From: Methanobacterium_B sp963825335
GTDB lineage: Archaea; Methanobacteriota; Methanobacteria; Methanobacteriales; Methanobacteriaceae
Direction of reading: 5' to 3'
Assembly: GCA_963825335.1 (NCBI GenBank)
Contig: CAWGSP010000002.1
Span: 1 to 64,000, forward strand
Length of the DNA: 64,000 nucleotides
The translations under genes were made by a program, and so were the position numbers. Positions within the stretch are counted from its first letter, which is position 1; every line of letters begins with the position of its first letter. Of the stretch, positions 45,224 through 54,514 are shown piece after piece. The notes below the pieces were generated by a model. The model was not told the DNA's origin, searched no databases, and worked only from the letters and a program-made list of their open reading frames with translations.

Positions 45224-46099
45224 TTGAAAAAACAACTAATACTATTTTTCAGCATGATTGTGATGGTTTTTATGTTGAGTGGAGCAGTTTCCGCAGCATC
45301 CACAGTGACTATTTCAGCTAATGGTAAAGCTATTGATGTTAATTATACTTTTGTGAAGTCATCATATCATTATGGCCAAAATATAACCCATAAAAATGGG
45401 ATATATGGTAATGGATATTATGTAACAACTACAGTTTCTGGTAAAGATAACACAGGCATGGCAATTTACATCGCCTACAATTTCTTCAATAAAAATTTAC
45501 CCAGCATCCAAGATAACGATCTTAAAACAATCTACACGATCGAGGGTTCGGGTAGCGATAAAGTTAATTTAACCAGTACGGTGATCTCCAGTTCCAAAAT
45601 GATCATGTCAGGTCAGGGTACAAATTCAAACATAACTGTTAAATTGAATGGAACGAGTTCGCTCAAATATATCAACGGCCAGATCATAATTAAAAATGTG
45701 ATAGCCACCACAAAGTTATACGATCATGGTGTTTACTCAGGAGTAAGTGTTGCCACACATGTTTACACCCAAGGTTTGTATGATGGAGTATATGCAGTCA
45801 TTAAAGACACTACAACAACCCAAACTTATGGAAATGGATACAACAGAACCAGTGTCATAACTACCGTATACAATCGAAACAAAGATGGAGTTCTTATCGG
45901 ACAAAAAACAGCAGGAACATCCAAGGGATCTGAAATTATAAACAACACCATTGTTACCTATACAGGTGTCATCACCATAGGTACAGAATACGATCCAAAT
46001 GATTTAATAGACGAAAAATTTACGACCGGAAACTATCATGAGGTGGACACAAGTACAGCTAAAGATCTTATGAGAGTAGTACCTCCTGAAGCTGGATAG
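45224..46099 (+). CDS. Secreted hypothetical protein
   Basis: 291 residues from a TTG at 45224, preceded by GGGGGG; no ATG fits. A clear signal peptide spans about residues 1-27 (KKQLILFFSMIVMVFMLSG, cleavage near VSAAS). The mature part is Thr/Asn/Gly/Tyr-rich and beta-strand-like (NGIYGNGYYVTTTV, TTQTYGNGYNRTSVITT, VYNRNKDGVLIGQ) and has many N-x-S/T sequons. It looks like a cell-surface or extracellular protein. No named domain is recognised, and there is no C-terminal anchor. Confidence 0.75.
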   Translation: MKKQLILFFSMIVMVFMLSGAVSAASTVTISANGKAIDVNYTFVKSSYHYGQNITHKNGIYGNGYYVTTTVSGKDNTGMAIYIAYNFFNKNLPSIQDNDLKTIYTIEGSGSDKVNLTSTVISSSKMIMSGQGTNSNITVKLNGTSSLKYINGQIIIKNVIATTKLYDHGVYSGVSVATHVYTQGLYDGVYAVIKDTTTTQTYGNGYNRTSVITTVYNRNKDGVLIGQKTAGTSKGSEIINNTIVTYTGVITIGTEYDPNDLIDEKFTTGNYHEVDTSTAKDLMRVVPPEAG

Positions 46100-46315
46100 A
46101 ATTTCACCTAAAAAGTTTCGAAACAAAATATGTTTTCCAATTTATAGTACAATTTTAACTATATTTTGAAAACATATTTATTATCTATTTGGGATATTAC
46201 CAATGAACTAGTAGTTGTTATGTGACAAAAACACATCCATAATTAGGTAATACCAGTTGAAATATTTTATTCGAATATGAATATTATTACAAATAGAATT
46301 AAGCTTTTAGAATTA

Positions 46316-46324
46316 TTTATATAA
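46316..46324 (+). promoter_or_regulatory. TATA box for the PsbP-like gene
   Basis: TTTATATAA lies about 38 bp before the TTG start of the gene, and GGTGATT is its ribosome site. Confidence 0.55.
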
Positions 46325-46361
46325 TGGAGATTCTGGGGATAATTAATATAAGGTGATTTTA

Positions 46362-46958
46362 TTGCAAACTAAATTTATCGGGTTAATATTAGGAGTTTTG
46401 GTATTAATTATCTCAGTTTCAGGATATACTAGTATTAACACAGCTAACGCAAATGTGGTTAATAACACATATACTGGTAATGGTGTTAGTTTTGATATCC
46501 CAAATAATTGGCAGGTATCCAAAACAGTATCTGGATCAACTATTAATATAGCTATTACCAATAATAACCAAGTAATGGGCGGATCAATCACTAGTATTGG
46601 CATGAATAATAATATTAATCATAATACAAATAATGATACTACCATAACAGTAGCCATATCTCCCATCCCTAAAGGCATGTCTAGTCAATATGCAATTGAT
46701 ATGATTCAAAATCCACAAAATCAAGGTAATTATCAGAAAATATCGAACAATACAACTACAATTGATGGAAACATCGCCTATGAAAATACCTACATAGTTA
46801 ATGATCCCAACAGATTCAATCAAACAATGAAAGAACAACAGATATGTTTCATTAAAAATGGAATCATATATGGATTAATTTTTGATGCTCCAGTACAAAG
46901 CTTTGATCAACAAAAATCAAACTTTAATATCACTCTCAACAGTTTCAAAGTATTATAA
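46362..46958 (+). CDS. Secreted PsbP-like-domain protein
   Basis: 198 residues from a TTG at 46362, favoured by GGTGATT directly upstream; a GTG at 46353 would sit within that site. A signal peptide (KFIGLILGVLVLIISVSGY) ends near TANAN. The mature domain starts TGNGVSFDIPNNWQV, has an Asn-rich loop, then VAISPIPKGMSSQYAIDMIQ and YENTYIVNDPNRFNQTMKEQQICFIKNGIIYGLIFDAP. This is the pattern of PsbP/DUF1795-like domains. The same domain forms the C-terminal third of the secreted protein at 56.9 kb. Function unknown; extracellular binding or surface role. Confidence 0.75.
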   Translation: MQTKFIGLILGVLVLIISVSGYTSINTANANVVNNTYTGNGVSFDIPNNWQVSKTVSGSTINIAITNNNQVMGGSITSIGMNNNINHNTNNDTTITVAISPIPKGMSSQYAIDMIQNPQNQGNYQKISNNTTTIDGNIAYENTYIVNDPNRFNQTMKEQQICFIKNGIIYGLIFDAPVQSFDQQKSNFNITLNSFKVL

Positions 46959-47062
46959 TATCCCAACTCATGAGAAATCTAAGTAAATCAAGGCCAGAAT
47001 ATAACAACAGAGCATAATAGAGTGTATGATGATTTATTACAAGTATTTAAGGTTGTTCTGAA

Positions 47063-47231
47063 ATGCAAGATTCTAAAAAGATGAAAATAAATCTAAAGCT
47101 TACATTAATAGGGATTTTAATTGTAAGCTATTTTAATAGAAACAGGAAGAATTAGTGCATTCTTAATTGATATCTTACTTATTTTATTATTAATATATGG
47201 TACTTCATTGATAATAATTAAAAAAATGTAA
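47063..47231 (+). pseudogene. Possible frameshifted small membrane protein
   Basis: An ATG at 47063 begins a frame with one hydrophobic helix (LKLTLIGILIVSYF) that stops at 47155. The adjoining frame continues with IETGRISAFLIDILLILLLIYGTSLIIIKKM to a TAA at 47229-47231. Removing one T or A near 47131-47136 would fuse both into a two-helix protein of about 55 residues. Ribosome site weak. Low confidence. Confidence 0.3.
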
Positions 47232-47934
47232 AAAAGAATTTTAGGGTCTTAGATTTTTTTCTTTTTTTGAAGGCTTATCCTTCTATATTATAAGTGTTTG
47301 GAGTAGTATTTGTTTTGCTATTCTAAAAATACATTTTATTTCGAACAATATAAATGTAATGGGCCTTCTAAGCCGTTAAATTTAAATATTATTGATTGCA
47401 TATATTATTTGGCGAATAAAATGATGCATCATCTAAACTACAGCAAAGAAGACCCAAACTATATCTTGTTGGGTAAAATATTTAAAATTAATTTTAAATG
47501 GTATGTCCACCTAAACATATTTTAAATTTTTGTTATATTTTCAGTTCATCATAAATCCAAACATAATTAAACTCTTAACAATATAACTCCATCTATGGAA
47601 ACAGCAATATTTGGATATCCTATTAATAAGCAATTATAATGCATTACCAGTCAAAAATTAGTGGGTGAAATGACAAATACATTCTATGTAACATTAATTT
47701 TAATTATAAGAATAACTATTCCATCCAATCACCCCAATAACAAGATAAAATTTGGAAATTTTTAATCATTAATCCCTTAAAGTAAAATTTTTAATTTTTT
47801 TAATAAATATAATAATAACATTAAAAATTCCTAAAAATTAGTTCAATAATTGAAACATTTTCTTCAAAAAAATATTTATTCATTTAAAGTCGAATATTAT
47901 AATAAGAATTAGTATAATAAAAGGGAGAATTAAG
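47232..47934. other. Long AT-rich intergenic gap
   Basis: About 700 bp. A 71-codon frame (47310-47525) has no ribosome site and an irregular Tyr/Lys/Asn-rich sequence and was not accepted. GGGAG before 47935 is the ribosome site of the following gene. Confidence 0.45.
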
Positions 47935-49596
47935 ATGAAATTGGATGAATTTAAAGATCTGGATAATATTACTAAAGATAATATTGCACGATCATTATGG
48001 CTGATGAATTTTAAGGAAGCTCAAATTCCAGAAGATATCTTAAATAAATTGAAGGATAAAAAAAATAGCCCTGAGAACTTCGGTAAACGAATGCAATATA
48101 GATTACAAGAACTGATAGATCATCCCGACTCTTTTACACCTAATTACAAAAAAAGATATCAAACTTTTATTGAAAATTCTAATTCTCTAACTGCTACTCA
48201 ATCATATGCAATGATCCACTTATTAGGATTAGACAGTGTTAGAGGTTACCAAAAAATTCCAAACGTATCCAATCTTAAATTTCCAGATTCACATCTCCCA
48301 CAACTAGGATATCAAGTAGGATGGCATTACTTTGTTGGAAATTGTAAAGGCGAAAATGGAAAAGAATACGGAATCCATACAATATATTACAGTTATTCAT
48401 TATTACCCACTATCATAGCTAAACAACTTGGGCTTTCTAATTTAGAAAATCAAATATTTGAATTTCAACTAGCCATAGCAGAAGCAGGAAATAGACATTA
48501 TCAGTCTAAACCTTTAGGAATATCTGGTACAACTGGTTTAGCCGGTTTCAGTAATTCCCCTTTCAAATATAATATTGGAAATAATACTATTAAATCATTA
48601 AATAAAGAAAACTTATTCCCTCTTCAATTAAAAGGTTGGGGTGTTAATTTAGAGGAGGATCCAGTTGAATTAGAAGTTGATATCACACTTAATTCCAATA
48701 AAGAATTTGTTCGGCAAGGAAAAAATGGATGCCTTCCCTGCTGCTGTGGTATAGGTACTTTGTATTATTCTGCGACAAATTTAAGTTTAGATCCCTCAAA
48801 CAGCTTTTTAAAGTTTAATGGTGAGAAAATTAAACTAATAGAAGGTAAATTCTGGATGGACCATCAATGGGGAAATGCGTTAGAACCTTCGGGAAATCCA
48901 AGATGTGAAGTGATGAGGGCAGCAAATAATAGAGTTAAAACTAATTCAAAGGGATGGGATTGGTTTATGGCCCAATTTAATGATAATAGAGAAATGACCA
49001 TATATTCAAAACATACAGATGAAAACCTTGAATTCTATGAACAAACAGGAGATAAACCTCCCCATACAATGAAAACAAATGTTGTAGGAAATTTAATTGG
49101 GGATGATAATTCAGTAAAAGATATAACTGGATCTTTAAAAATCACTGAATGGGTAAAAATCACAAACTCATCAGATCCAAAATTATATTGGAGTACAGAT
49201 ACATGGTATCCTAACAAATGGGAGTTTAAATTTGATGAAATGGTTCCAGAAGATATCCGAAATTTCACTTTAATACCAATAGTTGAAACAGGTCAATCAA
49301 TATTTAATGCCGGTGGAGGCCAATATTGTGAAGGCGCAGTATACATAAAAGATAATAATGAAAAATTAATTGGCAAAGGATTTGCAGAATCAGTATATTA
49401 TGCAAATGTAATTAAAAACATGCTACATATATCTGGTCTTCCAGTAAATGATGAAGTGATTGAACTTGTAAAAAAACCATCTCCATCACCCGAGCTAAAA
49501 CAAAGAATTTCTCAATATTTACAACAACCATCAAATAGGAAAAAACTTGAGAAAATTTTAGCGAAATGTTCTGATCAAGGATCAACATCCGTTTAA
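47935..49596 (+). CDS. AttH/CrtC-like (lipocalin-fold) protein
   Basis: 553 residues. After a helical N-terminal 100 residues, the region from about residue 120 begins with the AttH/CrtC hallmark LGYQVGWHYFVGNCKGENGKEYGIHTIYYSY. KFWMDHQWGN near residue 305 is the second hallmark, with Asp-His-Gln-Trp in place of the usual Asp-His-Glu-Trp. A Cys run (NGCLPCCCGIGT, about residues 264-275) is unusual. No signal peptide is visible. Known relatives include hydroxyneurosporene synthase (carotenoid hydratase) and AttH-like lipid-acting proteins of uncertain activity. A lipid or isoprenoid substrate is plausible in an archaeon. A carboxylesterase gene follows 54 bp later on the same strand. Confidence 0.72.
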   Translation: MKLDEFKDLDNITKDNIARSLWLMNFKEAQIPEDILNKLKDKKNSPENFGKRMQYRLQELIDHPDSFTPNYKKRYQTFIENSNSLTATQSYAMIHLLGLDSVRGYQKIPNVSNLKFPDSHLPQLGYQVGWHYFVGNCKGENGKEYGIHTIYYSYSLLPTIIAKQLGLSNLENQIFEFQLAIAEAGNRHYQSKPLGISGTTGLAGFSNSPFKYNIGNNTIKSLNKENLFPLQLKGWGVNLEEDPVELEVDITLNSNKEFVRQGKNGCLPCCCGIGTLYYSATNLSLDPSNSFLKFNGEKIKLIEGKFWMDHQWGNALEPSGNPRCEVMRAANNRVKTNSKGWDWFMAQFNDNREMTIYSKHTDENLEFYEQTGDKPPHTMKTNVVGNLIGDDNSVKDITGSLKITEWVKITNSSDPKLYWSTDTWYPNKWEFKFDEMVPEDIRNFTLIPIVETGQSIFNAGGGQYCEGAVYIKDNNEKLIGKGFAESVYYANVIKNMLHISGLPVNDEVIELVKKPSPSPELKQRISQYLQQPSNRKKLEKILAKCSDQGSTSV

Positions 49597-49650
49597 GACA
49601 TTAGTCATATGAATAAAACTCTTTTTCAACAATCCAAAAGGAGAAAAAAA

Positions 49651-51180
49651 ATGAAAAAAGAGAAAATTGTGATTCAAACAGATAAAGGCAAGATAAAGTG
49701 TTCGCAAGTTGACACACATTTGGAAGGCCTGGGTATACCCTATGCTGCGCCCCCGGTGGGCGATCTCAGGCTGAGAGCGCCGGTAGAACATGAAGCATGG
49801 AGCGACATTCGCGACGCAACGCGATTTGGGTCAGCAAGTCTTCAAACCAAGACAGAATATGGTGAGGCACAGGGCTCGGAGGATTGCCTCTATCTGAATG
49901 TATACAAGCCAAATACCGCCGATGACAGTCAAATCATTCCCGTAATGGTGTGGATCCATGGTGGTGGGTTCATAAGTGGCTCCGGCAACTCTTTCTATGG
50001 CGCCAACCTTGCCCAGACTGCACAAGCCATTGTGGTCACGATTAATTATCGGCTCGGACCCCTAGGTTGGCTGGGACTGCCCTCGCTGGCGGCCGAAGCC
50101 CCAGATCATTCTACCGGTAACTACGGGCTGTTAGATTCTATCGCAGCACTGAAATGGGTGAAGCACAACATTGCCGCTTTTGGAGGGGATCCAGAGCGGG
50201 TTACCATCTTTGGCCAGTCTGCTGGCGGTGAGCAAATATTCGCACTGTTAGCTTCGCCTATGGCCGTTGGCCTGTTCCACCGAGCGATCTCGATGAGCGC
50301 TCCCGCCACTCTGCCTCTTCACACTGTCGCTGAGAACGCCAAATCGCGGGCCGAATTTCTCGCTAAACTGGACTGCACAGATGAAACGACGCAGATCGCA
50401 AATCTGCGAAGCCTTACTGCTCAGCAGATTATTGACGCGGCAGACGAGAGTTTTAATTTGCTCGTGAACTACCTGTCATGGACGCCGACAGTGGATGGCG
50501 TCGTCTTACCTGACCAATGGGTCACTCTCTTCCGTGAGGGGAGGTTCAACCGCGTTCCAGTCATTATGGGTCATACGAAGCACGAAGTTCGTCTGATGAG
50601 TGCGATCTACGAGAACGATGCCGGGTGTGTCATGACTCCGGCGCAGGCACAGGAGTTGCTCAAGAAATTCTTCGGAGCTAAGGCTGACAGGATCGCACAG
50701 GAATATGGGATTCATTCTGTCCCGGAACCGTTCGGACCACTATCCGAATGCTTAACAGACGCATTGTTCTCTATCGGTTTGTCAAATGATCGGGATGCGT
50801 TAGCCCAGTTCGTTCCGGTATTTTCGTACCAGAGTTACGATCCGAATGCATCTGAAAGCCACGTACATGCGCTTTACACAAAGATCGGTGCTGGCCATGA
50901 TTTTGATCTGCCCTATCTATTCCAGTGGGATGACTTCGCTGGAAATGAACCCGAGTTCTCGCAGGAGCAGCAAGAATTGGTATTGGCTTACGGGCGTTAT
51001 TGGGGCCAATTTGCAGCGAATGCAGATCCGAATGACGAAAACCTCCCGCACTGGCCGCCGACGAGCGATGGGCAGGAGATGCAATATCTGGAGATTCAGA
51101 GCACCGGTGGAGTGCGGAGCGTCCCCATTAGTACGTACAATCAACAACACAAGATGACATTTTGGAAGTCCATGGATTAG
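49651..51180 (+). CDS. Type-B carboxylesterase/lipase, likely acquired
   Basis: 509 residues from the ATG at 49651, which has AAAGGAG 6-7 bases upstream; the ATG at 49609 has none. The alpha/beta-hydrolase triad is intact: nucleophile S190 in GQSAGG, acid E312 in GHTKHEVR, and H416 in GAGHDFDLP. The family signatures SEDCLYLNVYKP and VMVWIHGGGFISGSG are present. No signal peptide. From about base 49700 the gene is strikingly GC-rich: hand counts are 63% for 49741-49800 and 53% for 50521-50580, against 37% for 48301-48360 next door. The first codons and ribosome site look local. It probably came from a bacterium. Confidence 0.95.
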   Translation: MKKEKIVIQTDKGKIKCSQVDTHLEGLGIPYAAPPVGDLRLRAPVEHEAWSDIRDATRFGSASLQTKTEYGEAQGSEDCLYLNVYKPNTADDSQIIPVMVWIHGGGFISGSGNSFYGANLAQTAQAIVVTINYRLGPLGWLGLPSLAAEAPDHSTGNYGLLDSIAALKWVKHNIAAFGGDPERVTIFGQSAGGEQIFALLASPMAVGLFHRAISMSAPATLPLHTVAENAKSRAEFLAKLDCTDETTQIANLRSLTAQQIIDAADESFNLLVNYLSWTPTVDGVVLPDQWVTLFREGRFNRVPVIMGHTKHEVRLMSAIYENDAGCVMTPAQAQELLKKFFGAKADRIAQEYGIHSVPEPFGPLSECLTDALFSIGLSNDRDALAQFVPVFSYQSYDPNASESHVHALYTKIGAGHDFDLPYLFQWDDFAGNEPEFSQEQQELVLAYGRYWGQFAANADPNDENLPHWPPTSDGQEMQYLEIQSTGGVRSVPISTYNQQHKMTFWKSMD

Positions 51181-51204
51181 AACATGCTGCGAGGTGGACT
51201 AAAA

Positions 51205-51341
51205 ATGAGTCAATTAATTGAAGAAATGTTTAATGGATTATTTTCTCACCTTTGAAAGATGCTTTCCCTAAAAATCCCAGTTTCACTGTGCCTGAGATGG
51301 AGTTACTAATTATGAACTCAACCAGTGTTGTTTATTGGTAA
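51205..51341 (+). pseudogene. Possible frameshifted small gene after the esterase
   Basis: GAGGTGG at 51191-51197 precedes an ATG at 51205 by 7 bases, giving SQLIEEMFNGLFSHL and a stop at 51253. The +1 frame continues as SPLKDAFPKNPSFTVPEMELLIMNSTSVVYW to 51341. A single-base change near 51241-51250 would make one small protein of about 45 residues. The family is unknown. Treat as a candidate relic. Confidence 0.3.
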
Positions 51342-51609
51342 TTAATGATAACCTTAGTAAGAAAAAAAATGGATAGTTACCAAATTATGAATGTGTGTTC
51401 GTTGGAAGTTACCAGATTATGATGTGAGTCTTGTACATAACAACTGCTTATATAAAATTCAAAAAAATAGTTCAAAACATAGCAAAATTGTACATTTTTG
51501 TTTCTAAACTAACATAATTTCTACAATTGAAAATAATGAAATATAAGAATTTTTTTTGGAAGTGGTTAGATTAAATATATTTGGCAAGGAATAATCATTA
51601 TAATTTTGC

Positions 51610-51744
51610 ATGATGTGCCTTTCAGTTACAATAACTTATTTAAGAGGATATGGTGAGTTAAAGTTTGGAGTCATGGGATTCGCGCTGATAATTCTTGGTT
51701 TATATTGGGTAGTGAGATACATGAGAATAAAGTTTAAAACCTAA
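51610..51744 (+). CDS. Possible 44-residue single-helix membrane peptide or gene fragment
   Basis: An ATG-ATG frame at 51610 gives a short N-terminus, one hydrophobic helix (FGVMGFALIILGLYWVVRYM) and a basic tail (RIKFKT). No ribosome site is seen. It could be a real small membrane protein or the remains of a larger one. Confidence 0.3.
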   Translation: MMCLSVTITYLRGYGELKFGVMGFALIILGLYWVVRYMRIKFKT

Positions 51745-51830
51745 TTAGGATAACAATAACCGTATATTACGAAATATAATCAATTTTATTAGAATAGGTT
51801 TTTTTAGTATTTTTTCGAAATGGGTTTTAA

Positions 51831-52736
51831 TCATCTTCTCCAAGGCATAATTATCAATTTATTGGTTTTTTTAAGGTGATCTCCCTCAAAACCATTTAAG
51901 TACATTCTATTAATACTTCTGTCTATTTTAAACCCCATTTCGATTAATAGGTCTACCAGAACATGATGCCTTGAATTCGTTTGTAGAACAATTTCTTCAA
52001 ATCCATTGAAATCATTGAAATGGGTTAAAAGTCCTTCCATTATCTCTTTTTGCATATTATAATCTTGTATATTATCATTTACAGCACCCCAAAGAGTAGG
52101 GAGGAGTGTTTCTGAATATGCTAAAAATCCGACTGGTTTTCCTCTGCTAAATGCAACCAGAATCTTTCCTTTTAATTGATAGGTAGCAGTCAAGTCCTTA
52201 CTATAAACATCACTATGGGTACTTGGAGTCCATTTTTCAATCTCATCTACAACCATTTCATATTCAGAAGCAGTCATTTCACAGGCAGGTGTGAAACAGA
52301 AATCGTTGGAATATGCTTTCTTGAGTTTAAATCCCTCAGAGATCTGGAAAAGAAGCGATGGAAATCCTGAAGTGAATCCCATACTTTGATAAAGTCCTAA
52401 TAAATTACCTTTCTCAGGCAAAACTTCAAGACCGATGACTTTACAATTTTTACTAAGATATTCGATGGTTTTTAGAATTAAAGCTTTTCCAAACCCTTTA
52501 TTTTGATATTCGGGCAGTATTCCAAGGGGCCCCAAGTATCCTTCGGTGCCAATAGTTTTAGAGTAGTTGTAGCCCACAATTTTATGTCCATCTATGATCA
52601 CAAAGCAACCTTCCGGATCAGACATTCTAAGAGCGTTCAAGTTTGAAATAGATCTTGGTTCTGGTCTATCAAAGGCTAATTTGTCTATCCTAATAATTTC
52701 ATTAAGATGCTCCTCTTCCATACGCTTTATCTGCAT
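51831..52736 (-). CDS. GNAT-family N-acetyltransferase, two-domain
   Basis: 301 residues with GGAG before the ATG. The N-terminal GNAT domain (about residues 1-135) has the acetyl-CoA loop GPLGILPEYQNKGFGKALI (motif A, about residues 72-90) and the motif-B-like VLPEKGNLLGLYQSMGFTSG. A second, weaker GNAT-like half (about 150-295) lacks a clear Q/R-x-x-G-x-G/A loop and probably binds the acceptor substrate. Such double-GNAT proteins acetylate small amines or proteins. Monocistronic, on the opposite strand to the surrounding genes. Confidence 0.88.
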   Translation of the reverse strand: MQIKRMEEEHLNEIIRIDKLAFDRPEPRSISNLNALRMSDPEGCFVIIDGHKIVGYNYSKTIGTEGYLGPLGILPEYQNKGFGKALILKTIEYLSKNCKVIGLEVLPEKGNLLGLYQSMGFTSGFPSLLFQISEGFKLKKAYSNDFCFTPACEMTASEYEMVVDEIEKWTPSTHSDVYSKDLTATYQLKGKILVAFSRGKPVGFLAYSETLLPTLWGAVNDNIQDYNMQKEIMEGLLTHFNDFNGFEEIVLQTNSRHHVLVDLLIEMGFKIDRSINRMYLNGFEGDHLKKTNKLIIMPWRR

Positions 52737-52963
52737 TTAATTTCTCCTAATAAAATTATGTTATATCGTGAATTATTTATTATAAAAGACAACATAAATC
52801 ATTAAACATTATTAGATATATTTATTTTGAATTACAGTCGTAGATCCATGACCATAGATGATTTGTCCATGGTTAATTTGAGTGAATCCAACCTAATACA
52901 TATAGCAATTACAGAATACTTGATGAAATACAAAAACATGTTAAAATAGTTTTAAACATTTAT

Positions 52964-52975
52964 TTTATATATAAT
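52964..52975 (+). promoter_or_regulatory. TATA box for the DUF4013 gene
   Basis: TTTATATATAAT lies about 55 bp before the ATG at 53029. Confidence 0.5.
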
Positions 52976-53028
52976 AATCTCCTATTCATAATTAGAGTGT
53001 GTCTTATTGAAAATTGGGAGATAAGTTC

Positions 53029-53856
53029 ATGAAAATAGGTGAAATAGTAAAAGATGCCGTTAAATATCCATTTTTAGACTGGAAAAAACTTTTGATATTA
53101 GGTTTTATCGTTGTGATTAGTAGTGTAACCTCTTTTTTTAAATTAGGTGTAACAAATAATGCTTTAATAGTGCTTTCTGTTGGTCTTGTATTAATTGCTG
53201 GCATCTTAGTAAATGGTTACATTTATAGAATCATTAAATCTTCTCTTGATGGAACGGGTGACCTGCCTGAATTTAATAAATGGAAAACCATGTTTACAGA
53301 TGGTTTCAGAGTTTTAATAGTTTTTATGGCATACTTAGCCGTTCCTACTATTATTATATGGTTGTTAATATTATTATCAACAGGATTTGATTTCTCTCTA
53401 TTTGAACAAAGTTATACATCTCTAGTCAGCAATGGACTCCTAAATCCTCTAATATTTTTCTCTTCGGGGATTTTGCAAGTATTAGGGAATATTTTAACAA
53501 TTTCTTTTGATGTATTTCCATTCATTTTCATTCTTGCTTATGTTATATTTATTATGCCAATATTTTTTATTGCAATAGCAAATATGGCATATGAAGGTGA
53601 ATTCCAAGATGCATTCCGGTTAAGTGAAATACTCGAAATAATCAGAGATATTGGTGGAATTAATTTAATAAAATGGTATACTTTAGCTGTAACTATTCTT
53701 CTAATCACATCAATTGTTAGCACTGCAATAGCTCAATTATTAATTCTTTTAAATATCTTTAGTGTAGCAATAATACTGAATCTAGTTTTAACACCATATA
53801 TCTATATATTCTATGGAAGAGCCATAGCATTATTGTACCTGCAAGAATCAACTTAA
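53029..53856 (+). CDS. DUF4013-type membrane protein
   Basis: 275 residues from the ATG at 53029; GGGAG at about 7-10 bases upstream decides it over 53014. The start MKIGEIVKDAVKYPFLDWKK then LLILGFIVVI is the hallmark of DUF4013. About six hydrophobic helices follow (about residues 24-42, 49-66, 95-125, 150-185, 215-240, 242-265). The loop EGEFQDAFRLSEILEII is conserved-looking. Function unknown; this membrane family is frequent in methanogens. Confidence 0.88.
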   Translation: MKIGEIVKDAVKYPFLDWKKLLILGFIVVISSVTSFFKLGVTNNALIVLSVGLVLIAGILVNGYIYRIIKSSLDGTGDLPEFNKWKTMFTDGFRVLIVFMAYLAVPTIIIWLLILLSTGFDFSLFEQSYTSLVSNGLLNPLIFFSSGILQVLGNILTISFDVFPFIFILAYVIFIMPIFFIAIANMAYEGEFQDAFRLSEILEIIRDIGGINLIKWYTLAVTILLITSIVSTAIAQLLILLNIFSVAIILNLVLTPYIYIFYGRAIALLYLQEST

Positions 53857-54054
53857 ATTGAAAATAGAAGAATAATAAATGGGTAATGTATAAATCCGGT
53901 TGAAAAGGATAGTAATCACCAATATATTATGAAAATTATTAAGACTTTGGAATATGATTAAACAGCAATTCCTAATTTATTGGATATAATTGGGTCTATT
54001 TTTAATAGTTACATTTTTGTAGGTTTTTTTACTTTCTTCATATTTACAAATATT

Positions 54055-54444
54055 TTACCATTCATCTTTCCAAGGCCTTTTCTCACCGTTATATCGGTCA
54101 AGATAAGATGAAATAATATATATTAATCCTAATGGATACGCTATAATAACAAGGTAATTAAAAATGTTATTTAAAGGGATGAATAAAATATTATAAAATG
54201 AAATTAATCCGAATAATGCCATCAAGATAAAATAAGTCAGATAATAAGTTTTGTTCAGATAACCTTTTACATTAAACACACCTTCTACAATACAAACAAG
54301 ACCAATAATTAGTATGTAGGCAGATGCAATTGACCTAAAGAATGTAACTATGCTTAAAATAAACAGTAACAAACCCCATATTATTATGAAGTAACCTTTA
54401 AAATTTGTATAATCACTGAACTTTTTACTAGTTGATGTTACCAT
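54055..54444 (-). CDS. Small four-helix membrane protein, paralogue of the 3.3 kb gene
   Basis: 129 residues with about four hydrophobic helices (about residues 17-40, 44-62, 70-90, 95-115). It shares KGYFII, VKGYLNKTYYL, ALFG and an ending KDEW with the protein at 3269-3613 (KGYINKTYFL, ALFG, KNEW). The helix spacing is also the same. No ribosome site is evident before the ATG at 54444. The function is unknown. The two copies point to a small lineage-specific family. Confidence 0.72.
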   Translation of the reverse strand: MVTSTSKKFSDYTNFKGYFIIIWGLLLFILSIVTFFRSIASAYILIIGLVCIVEGVFNVKGYLNKTYYLTYFILMALFGLISFYNILFIPLNNIFNYLVIIAYPLGLIYIISSYLDRYNGEKRPWKDEW

Positions 54445-54514
54445 AGTTTAATAATAGTATTAAGTAACATTTGAATCTTTTCATATCCTATTTATATCCT
54501 TTGTTCGATCCTGG

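Noticed and set aside
47310..47525. 71-codon plus-strand frame
   Set aside because: No ribosome site, irregular composition (Tyr, Lys, Asn, Cys) and no recognisable motif; probably chance in AT-rich DNA.
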